From Apostichopus japonicus (taxonomy: Eukaryota; Echinodermata; Holothuroidea; Aspidochirotida; Stichopodidae): a DNA stretch of 64,000 nucleotides. The notes under the pieces are model-generated. The model ran no database searches. It worked only from the letters and a program-made list of their open reading frames with translations, and was not told the origin of the DNA. The stretch is from NCBI RefSeq assembly GCF_037975245.1, contig NC_092566.1, forward strand, positions 11,983,501 through 12,047,500, written 5' to 3'. Below, piece by piece: positions 21,019-31,598 of this stretch; the stretch's first letter is position 1; every line of letters begins with the position of its first letter. The position numbers and the translations under genes are program-made.

Positions 21019-22375
21019 GCCTAAGGAATGCTCTTATTCTTAATGTTGCATTGCCTTATATTTTCATGGTTTTCTGGAGATAAGGGAGCCTGTAGTTTGA
21101 GGTAATACGCTTAGTATTATACAAGTATACCAAATTCACATAGAGAATGTATGTATTGGTCAAAAAGGCTATGGCCTCAACCACTGTGCCTATTTAAATA
21201 ATCCTTGTGCTGGATACCTAGAATATGCCCTCAGTTAGGCCTTATTTATGTAGGTCTAACTTGTATAATTTGTAAGTTAGTGACCTAGGCCTAGGCTCAC
21301 TTTAAATTTGATTACTTAAAAGTTCTTCAAAATGCTTCTTCCGATGACATCAGTTTTCAAGGAATTTCTTATTCTTTATGTAACGCTGAACTTAAATTTA
21401 GACCCTAGTTAGGACATAATTTACAATCTGCCTGATTCCCATGAACTCTGGTCAAGGAATGATCAAAAAAAACATTCGGTACGAAATGAGAAATCTTGCC
21501 AACTTTTCCTCCCTCACTCTGTAAATCTCTGTCTAACTTGCATGTTAATTACTCGTTCGTTATCGTAAGCAAAGACTATCTTCTTATACTGCTATTAGGC
21601 TAGACGTAACGTTAGACAGCACTCTCTGATGTAGTAGAAGTACGCCTAGGCCTAGGCTCTAACTTGTCTAATGTAACAATGCTTCCAAGTCGAGGTTAGG
21701 CCAACTACGTACTACTAGTACTAGGCTATGCTACTTCAATTTGTAACAGCATGCCTAAAACGTTCTGGAAAGTATATACTTACGGTATATTTGAGTTTAT
21801 AACCAATAACAAAAGGCGCTAATTCTTGTAGGAAAGATTCAATGCCAAGAGAATATATCCACTAAATAGTTCCAAACCATAGAGATACCGGATACCAACG
21901 GGTAAATTTAATTTACGTCGCAGGTGTACACAGGAAACCAAGATTGGTTTCACGATATGTAGTTAGAAGGGGGACTACGGACACATCAACCGCTATTCCT
22001 AACACAGTACAGAAATACCAATTAGGCAGCCATGATTCACTGACATAATATGTGTTTCATGAAGTAGCGCCCTCTAAACACACCCTTAAGTACTGTGCGC
22101 CGAGTACGTTATTTCAGCTGTATGAAGTTTTATTCAAATTGCCTTGTTATATTATAAAAGATGTTACTAGTGGGAAGGTGAGGGAACAGACGGGACCGTG
22201 AAGATGCAGGGGCCAAACCCCTCCCATTTACGCATGCCGCTACTGCTTTTAGACGTTTGTGAGCAACGATGTAACTTTTTTCCTTCACATTCTGTTGAAT
22301 AATTACCTAGGCTGCTGTAAACGTTTCTTACTTTCAGGCTTTAGCATTCGAAATGGCGGAGTTAATGATTGCAGT
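21019..22375. other. non-coding DNA, AGGCCTAGGC-rich
   Basis: No gene recognised. Words made of AGGCCTA, CCTAGGC and TAGGCTAG are strikingly frequent (for example 21285-21297, 21641-21655). The segment 22055-22110 is locally CG-rich (AGTAGCGCCCTCTAAAC, GTGCGCCGAGTACG). I see no open frame with domain character. Confidence 0.4.
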
Positions 22376-22379
22376 ATAG

Positions 22380-22545
22380 CCAGGCGCGTAGCCAAGGGGG
22401 GGGGGGGGGGCGAAGGGGGAAGCCGCCCCCCCTTGAGCATATTTTTAATTTTTTTTTTAATGTTTTTATGATATCGCTAGTATTTTCAAAAGAGAAAATG
22501 CTAAGATGCAACTTACAAGGCCTGGGAAGTGCCATTTCCAGCGAT
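22380..22545 (-). mobile_element. terminus of a G-tract repeat family (inverted relative to 29235-29345)
   Basis: Starts CAGGCGCGTAGCCAAG followed by a long G-run. It then shares GATATCGCTAGTATTTTC, AAGATGCAACTTACAAGGCC and TGGGAAGTGCCATTTCCAGC, in reverse complement, with 29235-29345. The same ...ACTTCCC-GGCCTTG... block follows the family heads at 27960-28020 and precedes 30180-30230. I read it as one end of a dispersed DNA transposon family. Confidence 0.6.
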
Positions 22546-24189
22546 CACTCCCAACCCAAGGCCCCTTACATCGAGACTCACTACTTTACAGGAATAAATA
22601 CTACACATTATCACTGGTTTAATACGAGAGCGATCTTCAGTGTATATATATGTCAACACATGATCATGATATTAACCAAAATGCCGAGAAGCGAGAAGGA
22701 ATACTTTCAGAGATAAGTCATGCATTTTTTTTGGGGGGGGGGGCAAAAATTACATTTAATACAAATCCAAGATTTTTACTTATGATCGCCTACAGACTTA
22801 GGAAATGCCATTTGGGACCTCAATTGCAAACATAATGAGCCAAAGTTCTTGTCATTCATGTTTTAAGAACATCAGCCCCTTACATCGAGACTATAACAGT
22901 ATGGTCACGACGATGACATGAAGTGAGTATAGTACGTGTGCCTTAATTGGAGAGGGAACGATCATCAGACAGCGATCTAGTGTGTACTACATACACGTGA
23001 AGGCATGATCTTATCCACAAGCCCGAGAAGCGATAGTTTGTAGAAGTCATCCAAGGTACATTGCCTGGCCATGAAAACTAGTTACTCAATTACCTAACAT
23101 CGATGCTGTAAACCTATGATCCTGGTACGTCAAGTGTGTATCGCGAATCCCCTGTAAAGGGAGTATACAACATACGATCAGGTACTTTGTTAGGAAAAGT
23201 CACCCAAGATAAAGCCTGGGCACCAAAACCAAACAACCTGATCACTCTCAGCCGTGGTCTCCATAGCCTACATTCAAACTGTCACCGTTTACGATCATGA
23301 CGATACGAGCCTACGTGTGTATCAAGAGCAGTGGCGTCGTGCCCATTGGGGCCCGGGGACACAGGCCCCTCCCCCCAAATTTCGTCAAAGGTGTCATAAA
23401 ATTTTGTCATAATTTAAAAAAAAAGTGTATTCGAACAGTGTCAGCAACTGAATTTCTTGTTTTCTAAGCCTGTAACAAAGTTCGGAAAGTTAAGATAAAT
23501 GTAGTGAACAGAGATTATGGGACTCCATGTGAACTTCTTCTTAAGTAATGTAATCAGTTTGCTAAAAGGTCCACCAGGATAAATTTTCCTCATGATCTGA
23601 TAGTTAGTTTCGAAAAATATGATTAATAATCAGGCGTGTATCCAGGATTTTCTAACCCGGGGGCGCGAATTAGGCTCTGATTACTATCAGAGCCGTATAT
23701 AGAGAGAGTTTGGCCAACTGGCGATTTGTGACGTCACACGCAAACCATGGGCATCAAAATAGGTCCAGTTGTCGTTACCAGTTGCGCGAAACACGAAAAA
23801 CACCACACACAATATATAGCAGCTTTGCACACTGTGCTCGTTGCGAACAAACGAAGCGACTCAGAATGTCAGATTTTGACAGGCATACGAGGAACAAAAT
23901 GGATATCAGGTAATGAATTAGAGTATGCGTTAGTTGATGACATTTACGTTTATCTTCACACCTGAAATGCATAGAAAACTAGCTGAAAACCTGTCATTAC
24001 ACTTGTTTTATTTTACGCCTCATACTACTAGTCCTACTTTAGTCATACAAACGAAAAGCACACATCACAGTCCTGGCTAGGCTAGATTACAGACGCACAA
24101 CTATAGCATCAGGCCTACATTAATAGATCCTTCAATTAAATAGAGTAGGCCTACACATAAAATGACAATTTATGCTTCACTGATCTTTT

Positions 24190-24515
24190 CAGGTTTGCCA
24201 AAAAGTAGTTGTACCAGAGGTCATTGTATTAAACTCCAGAAGTTACATAGTAGGATTAATATTCGGCACAACTTTTTCTCTAAAGTCTAATACAACTTAT
24301 ACAAGGGTTGTGAATGGATGGAATGGTTTGCCTGAGAAGGTTGAATTGCAAGTAGTGTGAATGGGTTTAAGAATACTTTGGATGAGTACATTAAGCATTG
24401 TAATTGGGTATGACATTTGATGGCCTCGGTTTTATTCCTCTCATATAGCCTTAGGGTCCTTAATGGGGACTTGAATGTCTCTCCTGGTCTTTTTTTCTAC
24501 TAAACTAAACTATAT
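24190..24515 (+). mobile_element. LINE reverse-transcriptase C-terminal relic
   Basis: Plus-strand translation with one or two frame changes gives TRGHCIKLQKLHSRINIRHN followed by FFSL and RVVNGWNGLPEKV, then VNGFKNTLDEY. The Arg-Val-Val-Asn-x-Trp-Asn-x-Leu-Pro block and the following Asn-x-Phe-Lys-Asn-x-Leu-Asp are the usual C-terminus of non-LTR retrotransposon reverse transcriptases. Stops interrupt it. It lies near the left end of the P-type element and is not part of that element's own gene. Confidence 0.65.
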
Positions 24516-25139
24516 ACTTGAGTGTAGGAGTTAGCAATAGTTGGGAGTCTGTGGGCAAACCTAAGACTGATATTGTGGTGTTAATTTCTCAGGAATGTAG
24601 TACTAGGCTATAGTAGGTGCAACAGATTGAATGGGTCTGTCGAGAAAAAAAAAACCTGCAACAACTGAAGACTGGTGTATGTTGTAGCTTATGTATTTTC
24701 CATTAACATATATACTATAAGGTCATGTCCTTAATAAGGTTTCATGGATCACACTGACATAGTGTGCCTACTTGTCAGTGTTGTCAACTGAGCACAGGGC
24801 TGATGACATCATTCAGTTTGTTATTATGCAGACAGCAAATGGCCATAATGATAATTATTAATTGTTACTTATTCTTCATACTGCCCTTACTGGCCTTACC
24901 TGAACAGTGATGTATAAAAATGCAAGAAGTCGTTAAGCTTTCCATTTAAGAATCGTTTCAGCCTGTCCTATTTCAAACATATGATTGGCAGGTTTCCACG
25001 TTACATAGCTTATCAAAATGGAGCTGTTCTGTAAAGCAAGAAATTCACACATATGCATGCATACAAACACACTCATATATAACAATTTCTGAATATCTTT
25101 TCAGCTGCCCAAAGGTACTGGAATGCAAGCTCTGTTGGG

Positions 25140-25705
25140 TGAATTAAAAAACCCTCATTGTACTCTTTTATCATGGTCAGCGTAGCTGGAACCAGCAATG
25201 ATGGTGATGTGGATTTGACAGTACCTAGACAAGAATTCAATAGCTGCTTTGTGTTGAAGTGGGTTCAACTTGCTCAAGGCCATGACAGGATGATGACTAG
25301 ACATTAGGATGAATTATCTGTTGCAGAGCTCTATAAACCAGGCAGTTGTTAAAACATCCATTGGGTGACCCTCACAGTCTACCAGGCACTGCATCGCAGA
25401 AGCAAAATGAAGTGTGTGTGATACCTTCATCTTATGAGAGTGGAATGGTATCAGTGTGGCCTCTGTAAATTTGGCTTCAAGTCTTTGTTTTCTTGAAAGC
25501 TGAGAAGATCTTTCAGTGGTTTCACACTGACCTCTGTACTTGACAATTCATGTGTATTTGCCAGCTCAGGAGGAAGCCAGATTTTAATTACATTAACCAA
25601 TGCTGACTTTTTTTTGGACATGTGGTACATCTGCAAGGAGATGAAGGAAGCAGTTGGAGTTGCATGGATGTGGAATCTTGTTGATAGTCTGGCAGTCTTA
25701 TCCAC
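25140..25705 (-). pseudogene. P-element-like transposase, C-terminal part (degenerate)
   Basis: The minus strand gives an 84-codon frame (25705-25451) containing NVIKIWLPPELANTHELSS and LKDLLSFQENKDLKPNLQRP. After a frame change come HKMKVSHTLHFASAMQCLV and HPMDVLTTAWFIELCNR (25404-25318), then HHPVMALSKLNPLQHKAAIE. A Lys-Met-Lys-Val-Ser...Ser-Ala block followed by Thr-Ala-x-Phe-Ile-Glu-Leu and an Asn-rich turn is how the C-terminal region of P/THAP9-type transposases looks (my recollection of the family). At least two in-frame stops or shifts are present, so it is inactive. It is internal to the 31-bp-TIR element, which supports the assignment. Function: cut-and-paste transposition. Confidence 0.5.
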
Positions 25706-25991
25706 AGACTATCCCAAAGCTTCTCCACATTGCCACATTCAGAACTTATTACATTGATAAACTTGAAAATTGCAGGAATCTAACGAAGCACCCATCAAGA
25801 GAATTTGTTTGTATAATTATTGAAAGCTGTGACCTGATGTGACAGACTAATGTGAAATAAAGGGCAGTAGATTACCTTGTAAATGAACCTTGTTATTGTT
25901 TGATTGTATCTAATGTTTGCAAAATTTTAAGTTGCATGCTACCAATTGAAACATAATTCTTTCTCTATTAATGGGATATAAATACTTCTCC

Positions 25992-26351
25992 TTAAAGGGT
26001 GTGGAGACTCCCGCACAAAGAAACGTCTCATGCCGGTTATCGGACCTAGTTTCGAATGCGGTGTAACAGAAGTGTTAGACACCACCATTGATCCCAGAAA
26101 ATACACACACAGCTTGCTACCATCTGTAAATAGACATTAGTGTACAGTCAATACAAACACAGTCAATACCCACAACACAGTGCACATAGCAGCGTGGACA
26201 TCTCAGGTCTAGATAAAAGATAACAAGGTATCAGGTTTCATTACTGTCTGCATTTTGTAGCGACACAAAAAAAACTTCACTTGCAAGCAACGGAAAGTAA
26301 ACTTTTTCAGAGCGCGGCATGCGGTTTAGGGCAAGTCTTCAATACCTTTAA
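25992..26351 (-). mobile_element. TTAA-ended MITE, copy 2 (inverted relative to copy 1)
   Basis: Starts TTAAAGGGTGTGGAGACTC and ends in the complement of TTAAAGGTATTGAAGACTTG. It shares with 20684-21018, in reverse complement, the blocks CCTAGTTTCGAATGCGGTG, TGTCTGCATTTTGTAGCGAC and GATAACAAGGTATCA. It is inserted within the P-type element, so the MITE family was active after that element arrived. A short internal expansion with CAGTCAATAC repeats makes it about 25 bp longer than copy 1. Confidence 0.8.
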
Positions 26352-27619
26352 ATATACTGCATCGGTTGTTGTCACTTGATCATTTGCTTGTGTGTGAGCT
26401 AAACAGCTTAAATAATATGTAGAAAAATAATACAAACTTTCAAATTGCCAGATACTTACTTGCTCAAAATCATTATCCAATCATGATTTGTTGCTATCCT
26501 TGAGTCCATTATTCAGATGATGAGGCAGATTCCCTTCAACTCTCCATGATGAAGGTAAAACCTTATATCTTAACCAACTGCCATTGAGTGTCCATTTGAA
26601 AGTTTCAAACACACAAGTGCATTGATTAAAACAAAGACTTTATTGCTGTGGTTGCAGGAACTGGATTTCAGTCTAGTAGTCACTCACCAGGTTTGTCTTT
26701 ATCACAGTCTGCTAACTGTGGCTTTTTATGTTAGGAGTTTTTCTTCAGAGCACATGTCACCTTTGATTTGTAAAAAAAGTCCTGAAATTCAGGGAGTTAA
26801 AATTTACTGTCTAAAGATAATTTAAAAAGATTTTTTTTAACTTCAATCATCAATGTGGGTGTCAATTAAGGGAATAAGGAGGTACTGATGCAACTTTGAT
26901 AAATGATAGTTGACTGCATCCAAATTAAACCAAGGCCTAGGCTATACTTTTGAAGAAGAAAATATTAGGCTGAATTCATGTTAGCCTAAAAAGGCTAGGC
27001 CAATGCTGACAATTAACACAAACCAAGATCATTTAACCATTTGGGCACTTGTTTATGGCATACTAAAAGGGTCTATATAATTAGGCCTGTATGTGTACAC
27101 AACCCACAAGTTGCCAATGAGTATAGACCTAGCCTAACTAGTTTAGGCCTAGGCTACTTTGTTTTCCATAGACCTAGTTTAATTGGGCCTTATACTGTGC
27201 CATATTATGTAATGTGCTATAACAGTTGTAGTAATAGCAAGAATGGTCCAGGTCTAACTAAGCCCAGGCTTAACTTAAGCTTCGGGCTTAACTCAGGATT
27301 AGGGCTTTACGTGATGCCTAGAGGCTAGCCCACCCTTTTACATTAAACTAAAAGTGATACTTTTTTAGGCTAGGCATAGCCTAGGCATACAATAACTAGG
27401 AATTAGGATAACTATATGTGCGACTGAAACTGCCATGCCTATGATTAGAAGAGCTGGCATAATGAAATCGAATTTGTGGATCGTAAAACGAGAGAGAATA
27501 GCCATGCATGTAATTACAGAAACCAGTCTGAACGTAAAATTCTCGCATTGCTTGTACATTATTCGTATTACACTAGGGCCTATGGCTAGTATGGGCCTAG
27601 GCTACACAGACTTTTTTTC

Positions 27620-27740
27620 ATTAGATCTCCATCTTGTTCTTTCTACTTCCAAAAAATTCCTCTTCTTTTATGGTCAGTCGGAAAATCAAACAACAATATC
27701 CATGTTCTGACCGATTGCAGCATCCCCAGCACCATTTCTT
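27620..27740 (-). pseudogene. THAP-like zinc-finger remnant of the P-type transposase
   Basis: In one minus-strand frame 27735-27709 reads WCWGCCNRS, and in the adjacent frame 27686-27647 reads FPTDHKRRGIFWK. THAP domains start with a Cys-x(2-4)-Cys-x-Asn-Arg motif and continue with Phe-Pro-x-Asp-x-x-Arg-Arg-x-x-Trp. Finding both halves in order, about 25 residues apart but in different frames, indicates a frameshifted THAP finger. Its position near the right TIR is where the N-terminus of a minus-strand P-type transposase should be. Confidence 0.5.
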
Positions 27741-28558
27741 TCATAATTTCGTACTTTTTCGTGTACACAAACGATAGTCTATACACTGTGAGTATGCCTG
27801 TCGCCTGCTAAAAAGTTTTCAAGTGGACCTATTTTACCACCCTGTGTGGGCGTTTTCCCTCTCGACCAATCCAAATCGGTTACATGGTTGGCCAAACTCT
27901 CTCTATATACGGCTCTGATTACTATCTAAGCGGAGCGCCACCATCGGTTGGCGCGCAGCGTACAAGAAAAATTTCTGGTTTTGATACCCCCCAGATCACC
28001 GGAAATAGCACTTCTCGGGCTTGAAAATGACCAACCAGATGTACACTTTTGCCTGAGAACCAAGTATTGCCCCAAAGTTTTTTCCATCCATAACCTTTTT
28101 GAAGATTGTCACCAGTCTCACATCATGTTCGACCTGATTGCATGTCCTATGGATCATTGCTTTTGTAGGCGATTCTACGTCACGGCCCACAATATCCGAA
28201 AGCCCCACTTTTCAAGGTTTTAAGCCGATTATTTGTTGAGAATTTGAAAATTCCCATTTCTCGTGAATAAAATCACTTGAAAACATACCCATAATGTTGG
28301 AAAAAATTCAATCTATGGACAAGCAATATAGAAAAACCTCCTTGAACCCCTAACAGACAGGTCAAAGTTGCACGAGTAAAGGAGAGTATGATGAAGAATG
28401 TTGGTGAAGAAATTTTGGAAAATTCCGACACAGTTAATTTATTGGTGTAGAAATATTGCAACCTCTTATAATGGCTATTATAAAACTTGGTTGAAGGAAA
28501 TGAAAAATAGCAGATATTGTCGATATCAGGTATATCGAAACCGAACACTACACACATA

Positions 28559-29007
28559 GGCGTAGGTCCCGTAGGAGGCGGTGGCTGCAGCCCCCCTCCC
28601 CCCCCCCCCCCCGCAACCAAAGTTTTCCCCATCTTTTTCGGGCACCTGCTGAAAGAAAAATAAATAGCAATGAATAGCTTAAAAATGATCTCCTTGGTAT
28701 TTAAAATAAAGTTCTAAGCTTGGCCGACATTACTACTGTAAAAGAGAGTTTTTGACATGAATGGATCTGTATGGTTTTTCTCCATCTACATAAGACATTT
28801 GGTTGTTTACATAGCATCCAGCGGTATACTGTGCAACTTTCACGGACTGTACGGTACACGATGCCATGCACTGTAATGACCGATGCTTGCTTATACGATA
28901 TTGGCATCGATATGTTGAACGCGCGCAAAGCGCGCGAAAAATTTTGGCTTTTTTTTCGGGCAAGTCATTACAGCCCCCAAATCCAATTGGGCTCCTACGC
29001 CTTTAAT
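28559..29007. mobile_element. small inverted-end insertion, GGCGTAGG type
   Basis: GGCGTAGGTCCCGTAGGAGG (28559) is opposed by CTCCTACGCC (ending 29002). The sequence TACACACATA occurs just outside both ends (28549-28558 and 29008-29017), although six extra bases lie between the right inverted end and that duplicate. The left end contains a C-run (28594-28613). The interior has CGCGCGCAAAGCGCGCG and short frames without domains. Confidence 0.45.
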
Positions 29008-29654
29008 TACACACATAGACAGTTTTTGAGGCTGTTCATCGTGGAACATGCATTTCAATGCTCACTGATATGATGTTATATCTGCTCTTTGCTTTACAAA
29101 TTCGAACAGGCGTGTAACGAGTAATTGCCAAGGGAGGGGCGAAGTCTGTAGGCAAACTATCTAAGCGAAGCGCCACCATGAGTTGGCGCGAAGCGTACAA
29201 GAAAAATTTTGGCCGAAAATGCCTCCCAGATCGCTGGAAATGACACTTCCCAGGCCTTGTAAGTTGCATCTAATCATTGTCTATTTTGAAATTACTAGCG
29301 ATGTCATAAAGAAAATTTGCTCGGGGGGGGGGGCGGTCGCCCCTTCCCGAAATGCGTCATGTACCCCGACGACTCGGTCGAGTTCAAGACCAGCCACAGT
29401 TGGTTCCATATGGCACAATTGTACAATTGTTTAAGGCGTCCATACACACACACGCGTTATGATAGACCATATATAGTATTTATATAGATACATTAGTGAG
29501 AGAGGAAAATGGAAACGTCAAAAATGGAGTTGTCGGTGTAAGGGGTAAGGTGAGGCGCACACCCCCTCCGTAATCCTTGATCTGTCACTGGCTACCCTGT
29601 GTATATTATAGGGATCGGCGCTTTAACTATGACTGTTCCTCTTTCTCTTCCCGA

Positions 29655-29845
29655 GGTCTTGGCTATCTTCTACTCCCTCCTTTTTTCCTTTTTCTCTCTT
29701 TTTTCTTTTTCTTTTTCCTTCCTTCCTCTCCTCCTTTTCTTTTTTTCCCCCTCCTTTTCCCTTTTTTCTTCTCTTTTTTTCTCTCCTTTTTTCCTTACCC
29801 GGGGGGCGCGCGCCCCCAACGCCCCCCTGGATACGCACCTGATAA
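29655..29845 (-). repeat. long pyrimidine tract ending in a CAGGTGCGTATCCAGG terminus
   Basis: 29655-29798 is almost pure T/C on the plus strand. Next to it (29801-29842) lies the inverted terminus reading, on the minus strand, CAGGTGCGTATCCAGGGGGG then GGGGCGCGCGCCCCC. Frames through it encode only Lys/Arg/Glu or Phe/Ser runs and are artefacts. Confidence 0.75.
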
Positions 29846-30344
29846 TAATCATTTCAAATACAGTCACAATTAACCTGGAAAATAATCACTTCGTTATCGC
29901 ACGTTTTACCTTAGGTTTCGCTACTTTCGCTTTTTCTGCCCATGTTTTCAAACGGCATACCTTTTTCTTCACCCAGTCACCACTTCTAACGGGCATGGGC
30001 GGCGATCATGGATCAGCCAACACAAAAATGTTTCGATTTCTTAAATTTTGGGCGCTTCTGGGAGACGAGGAATTGGTAAACTGAGGAATAAATGGCGATC
30101 ACTTCTTTCGAGAATATTTCCCAAAATAAAAAATTGCCGGATATTTTTATCAATTTTAGGGGTGTTGCTTACTGCCATAAGGCACGGGAAGTGCCGTTTC
30201 CTGCAATCTGAGGGATCTGCCAGACGAAAAATGTTCTTGTACGCTGCGCGCCAACCTGTGGTGGCGCTCCGCTTAGATAGTCATCACCTGCTCACGCCCC
30301 CCCCCCCCTAAAATTTATTTTCGCACGACGCCCCTGATCAAGAG

Positions 30345-31096
30345 TACCTTGGGTTACATCTCTGTTCAGACGTCTCTATGTTCCGACAAAAAGAAATAAT
30401 TCGGGACAATTTTTTTTTATCCAAAAAAATCGTTTGTGGCAAGAACACAAGTTTTCAGACCCCAATATTGTTGTGACCAACATATTTATGGACCAAACTT
30501 TTTGGGACCAAAATTTCCCCCCCCCCCAACATTTTTTTTCCTGAAAAAAAAATGGTCTCAAAAAATTTGGTCCGAAGAAATGTTGGTCCAAACAAAATTA
30601 AGTCCCCCAAAAAATGTTATATTATATATATTATATATTATGTATTATCCCAGATCGATATCAAGCCGAATTCAGCGTGGTTTTATATACCCATGAACGT
30701 AAGAACGATAGAAGCAAAATCGTTTTCACTATTTCCCCTTACGTTCACACTGGTTAACCATTACATCTAGTTTAACCATTTGCTTGTGTTCAAGAATGTG
30801 GAAACGAAAACATGCAAGCACGTTGAAAAACAAAACTGTCAACTTCACATCCATTGGATCAAAGAAAAACCTGATTGCGTTTGTGAGTGGTCAGTTTAAT
30901 GGTAAAGTTGATCCACTCTGAGCTTGGTTGAGACTGGGTGTAGGCATATAGGACCTGTTGGTCAGAGGTATGTGGTTATTTTCCCTTTTATAAAAACAAA
31001 TCAAAGTCGAAAGAAACTGCAGTGCACGTTTTTACAATTTCAAAGTTATTCCTTTTACTGATATTTATTTTCTAGCTTGAAAATCGCCAGGGAAGA

Positions 31097-31098
<2 letters not shown>
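30345..31098. other. non-coding; GGACCAAA-word patch
   Basis: Between 30460 and 30610 words such as GTGACCAACA, GGACCAAACTTTTTGGGACC and GGTCCGAAGAAATGTTGGTCC recur in both orientations, with C-, A- and T-runs. It is probably the remains of an inverted-repeat element. The rest is unremarkable. Confidence 0.4.
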
Positions 31099-31171
<73 letters not shown>

Positions 31172-31215
31172 CCTATATATATAGGCCTATATATATAGGC
31201 CTATATATATAGGCC

Positions 31216-31272
<57 letters not shown>
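31099..31272. repeat. compound microsatellite (TA)n / TATAGGCC / (GA)n
   Basis: (TA)n from about 31099 to 31169, then four copies of the 16-bp unit AGGCCTATATATAT(AT), a short (TA)n, then (GA)n to 31272. The AGGCCT palindromes regularly punctuate the TA tract. Confidence 0.95.
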
Positions 31273-31275
<3 letters not shown>

Positions 31276-31327
31276 GTAGGCGTCTATCTTGGCGCAGAGT
31301 GCTCTATGTCCATTGGACAGAGCGGAA

Positions 31328-31535
31328 TATATGTTGATATAGATGAGACTAGTGGAACACTAGTAGTTGTAACTCGGAGTTTCACGCGTTATAGCGATCG
31401 TCAGACAACTTTTGGGGGAAAAACTGTTGATAAGTTTCATAACAACCTGCAATGATTTCTAGTTGTCTGACGATCGCTATAACGCGTGAAACTCCGAGTT
31501 ACAACTACTAGTGTTCCACTAGTCTCATCTAGTAT

Positions 31536-31543
<8 letters not shown>
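31328..31543. repeat. large hairpin: 82-bp inverted repeat with 50-bp loop
   Basis: Left arm 31328-31410 and right arm 31461-31543 are complementary with about one indel. Arm landmarks are ATGAGACTAGTGGAACACTA, AACTCGGAGTTTCACGCG and TATAGCGATCGTCAGACAAC. Both flanks are TA microsatellite. The loop matches 19548-19598 in reverse complement. It is most likely a foldback-type MITE. Confidence 0.92.
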
Positions 31544-31594
<51 letters not shown>

Positions 31595-31598
31595 TTAA
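31544..31598. repeat. (TA)n followed by poly-T
   Basis: TA repeat to about 31576, then a run of T to 31598, directly after the hairpin. Confidence 0.95.

Larger units (their letters stand above)
23688..27917 (-). mobile_element. P-element-superfamily (THAP-type) DNA transposon, 4230 bp, degenerate
   Basis: Perfect 31-bp terminal inverted repeats begin CAGAGCCGTATATAGAGAG and end TTTGGCCAAC (left at 23688-23718, right at 27887-27917). They are flanked by a perfect 8-bp duplication ATTACTAT (23680-23687 and 27918-27925). A 31-bp TIR starting CA plus an 8-bp duplication is the textbook P-element structure. On the minus strand, near the right end, lie pieces of a THAP-like zinc finger, and at 25705-25140 a P-transposase-like C-terminal region, both broken. 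Nested inside are a LINE relic (24190-24515) and a TTAA MITE (25992-26351). It was inserted into an older repeat of the 27920/29157 family. Confidence 0.78.
23329..30336. mobile_element. 7.0-kb composite DNA transposon, host of nested insertions
   Basis: Ends CAGTGGCGTCGTGC (23329-23342) and, inverted, CAGGGGCGTCGTGC (30336 backwards) match at 13 of 14 bases and are flanked by a perfect 8-bp duplication ATCAAGAG (23321-23328 and 30337-30344). The interior is a patchwork. It contains at least three copies of a family head reading ACTATCTAAGCGGAGCGCC then GTTGGCGCG and AGCGTACAAG (27920, 29157 and, inverted, 30240-30283), several CAGG(C/T)GCGTA...G-run termini, and the P-type element at 23688-27917. 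An 8-bp duplication fits hAT or P superfamilies. I see no transposase of its own. Confidence 0.65.

Noticed and set aside
29599-30084. 161-codon plus-strand frame with Phe/Ser/Leu runs and its Lys/Arg/Glu-rich antisense frames
   Set aside because: These translate a polypyrimidine tract and then an unrelated repeat terminus; no protein family fits.
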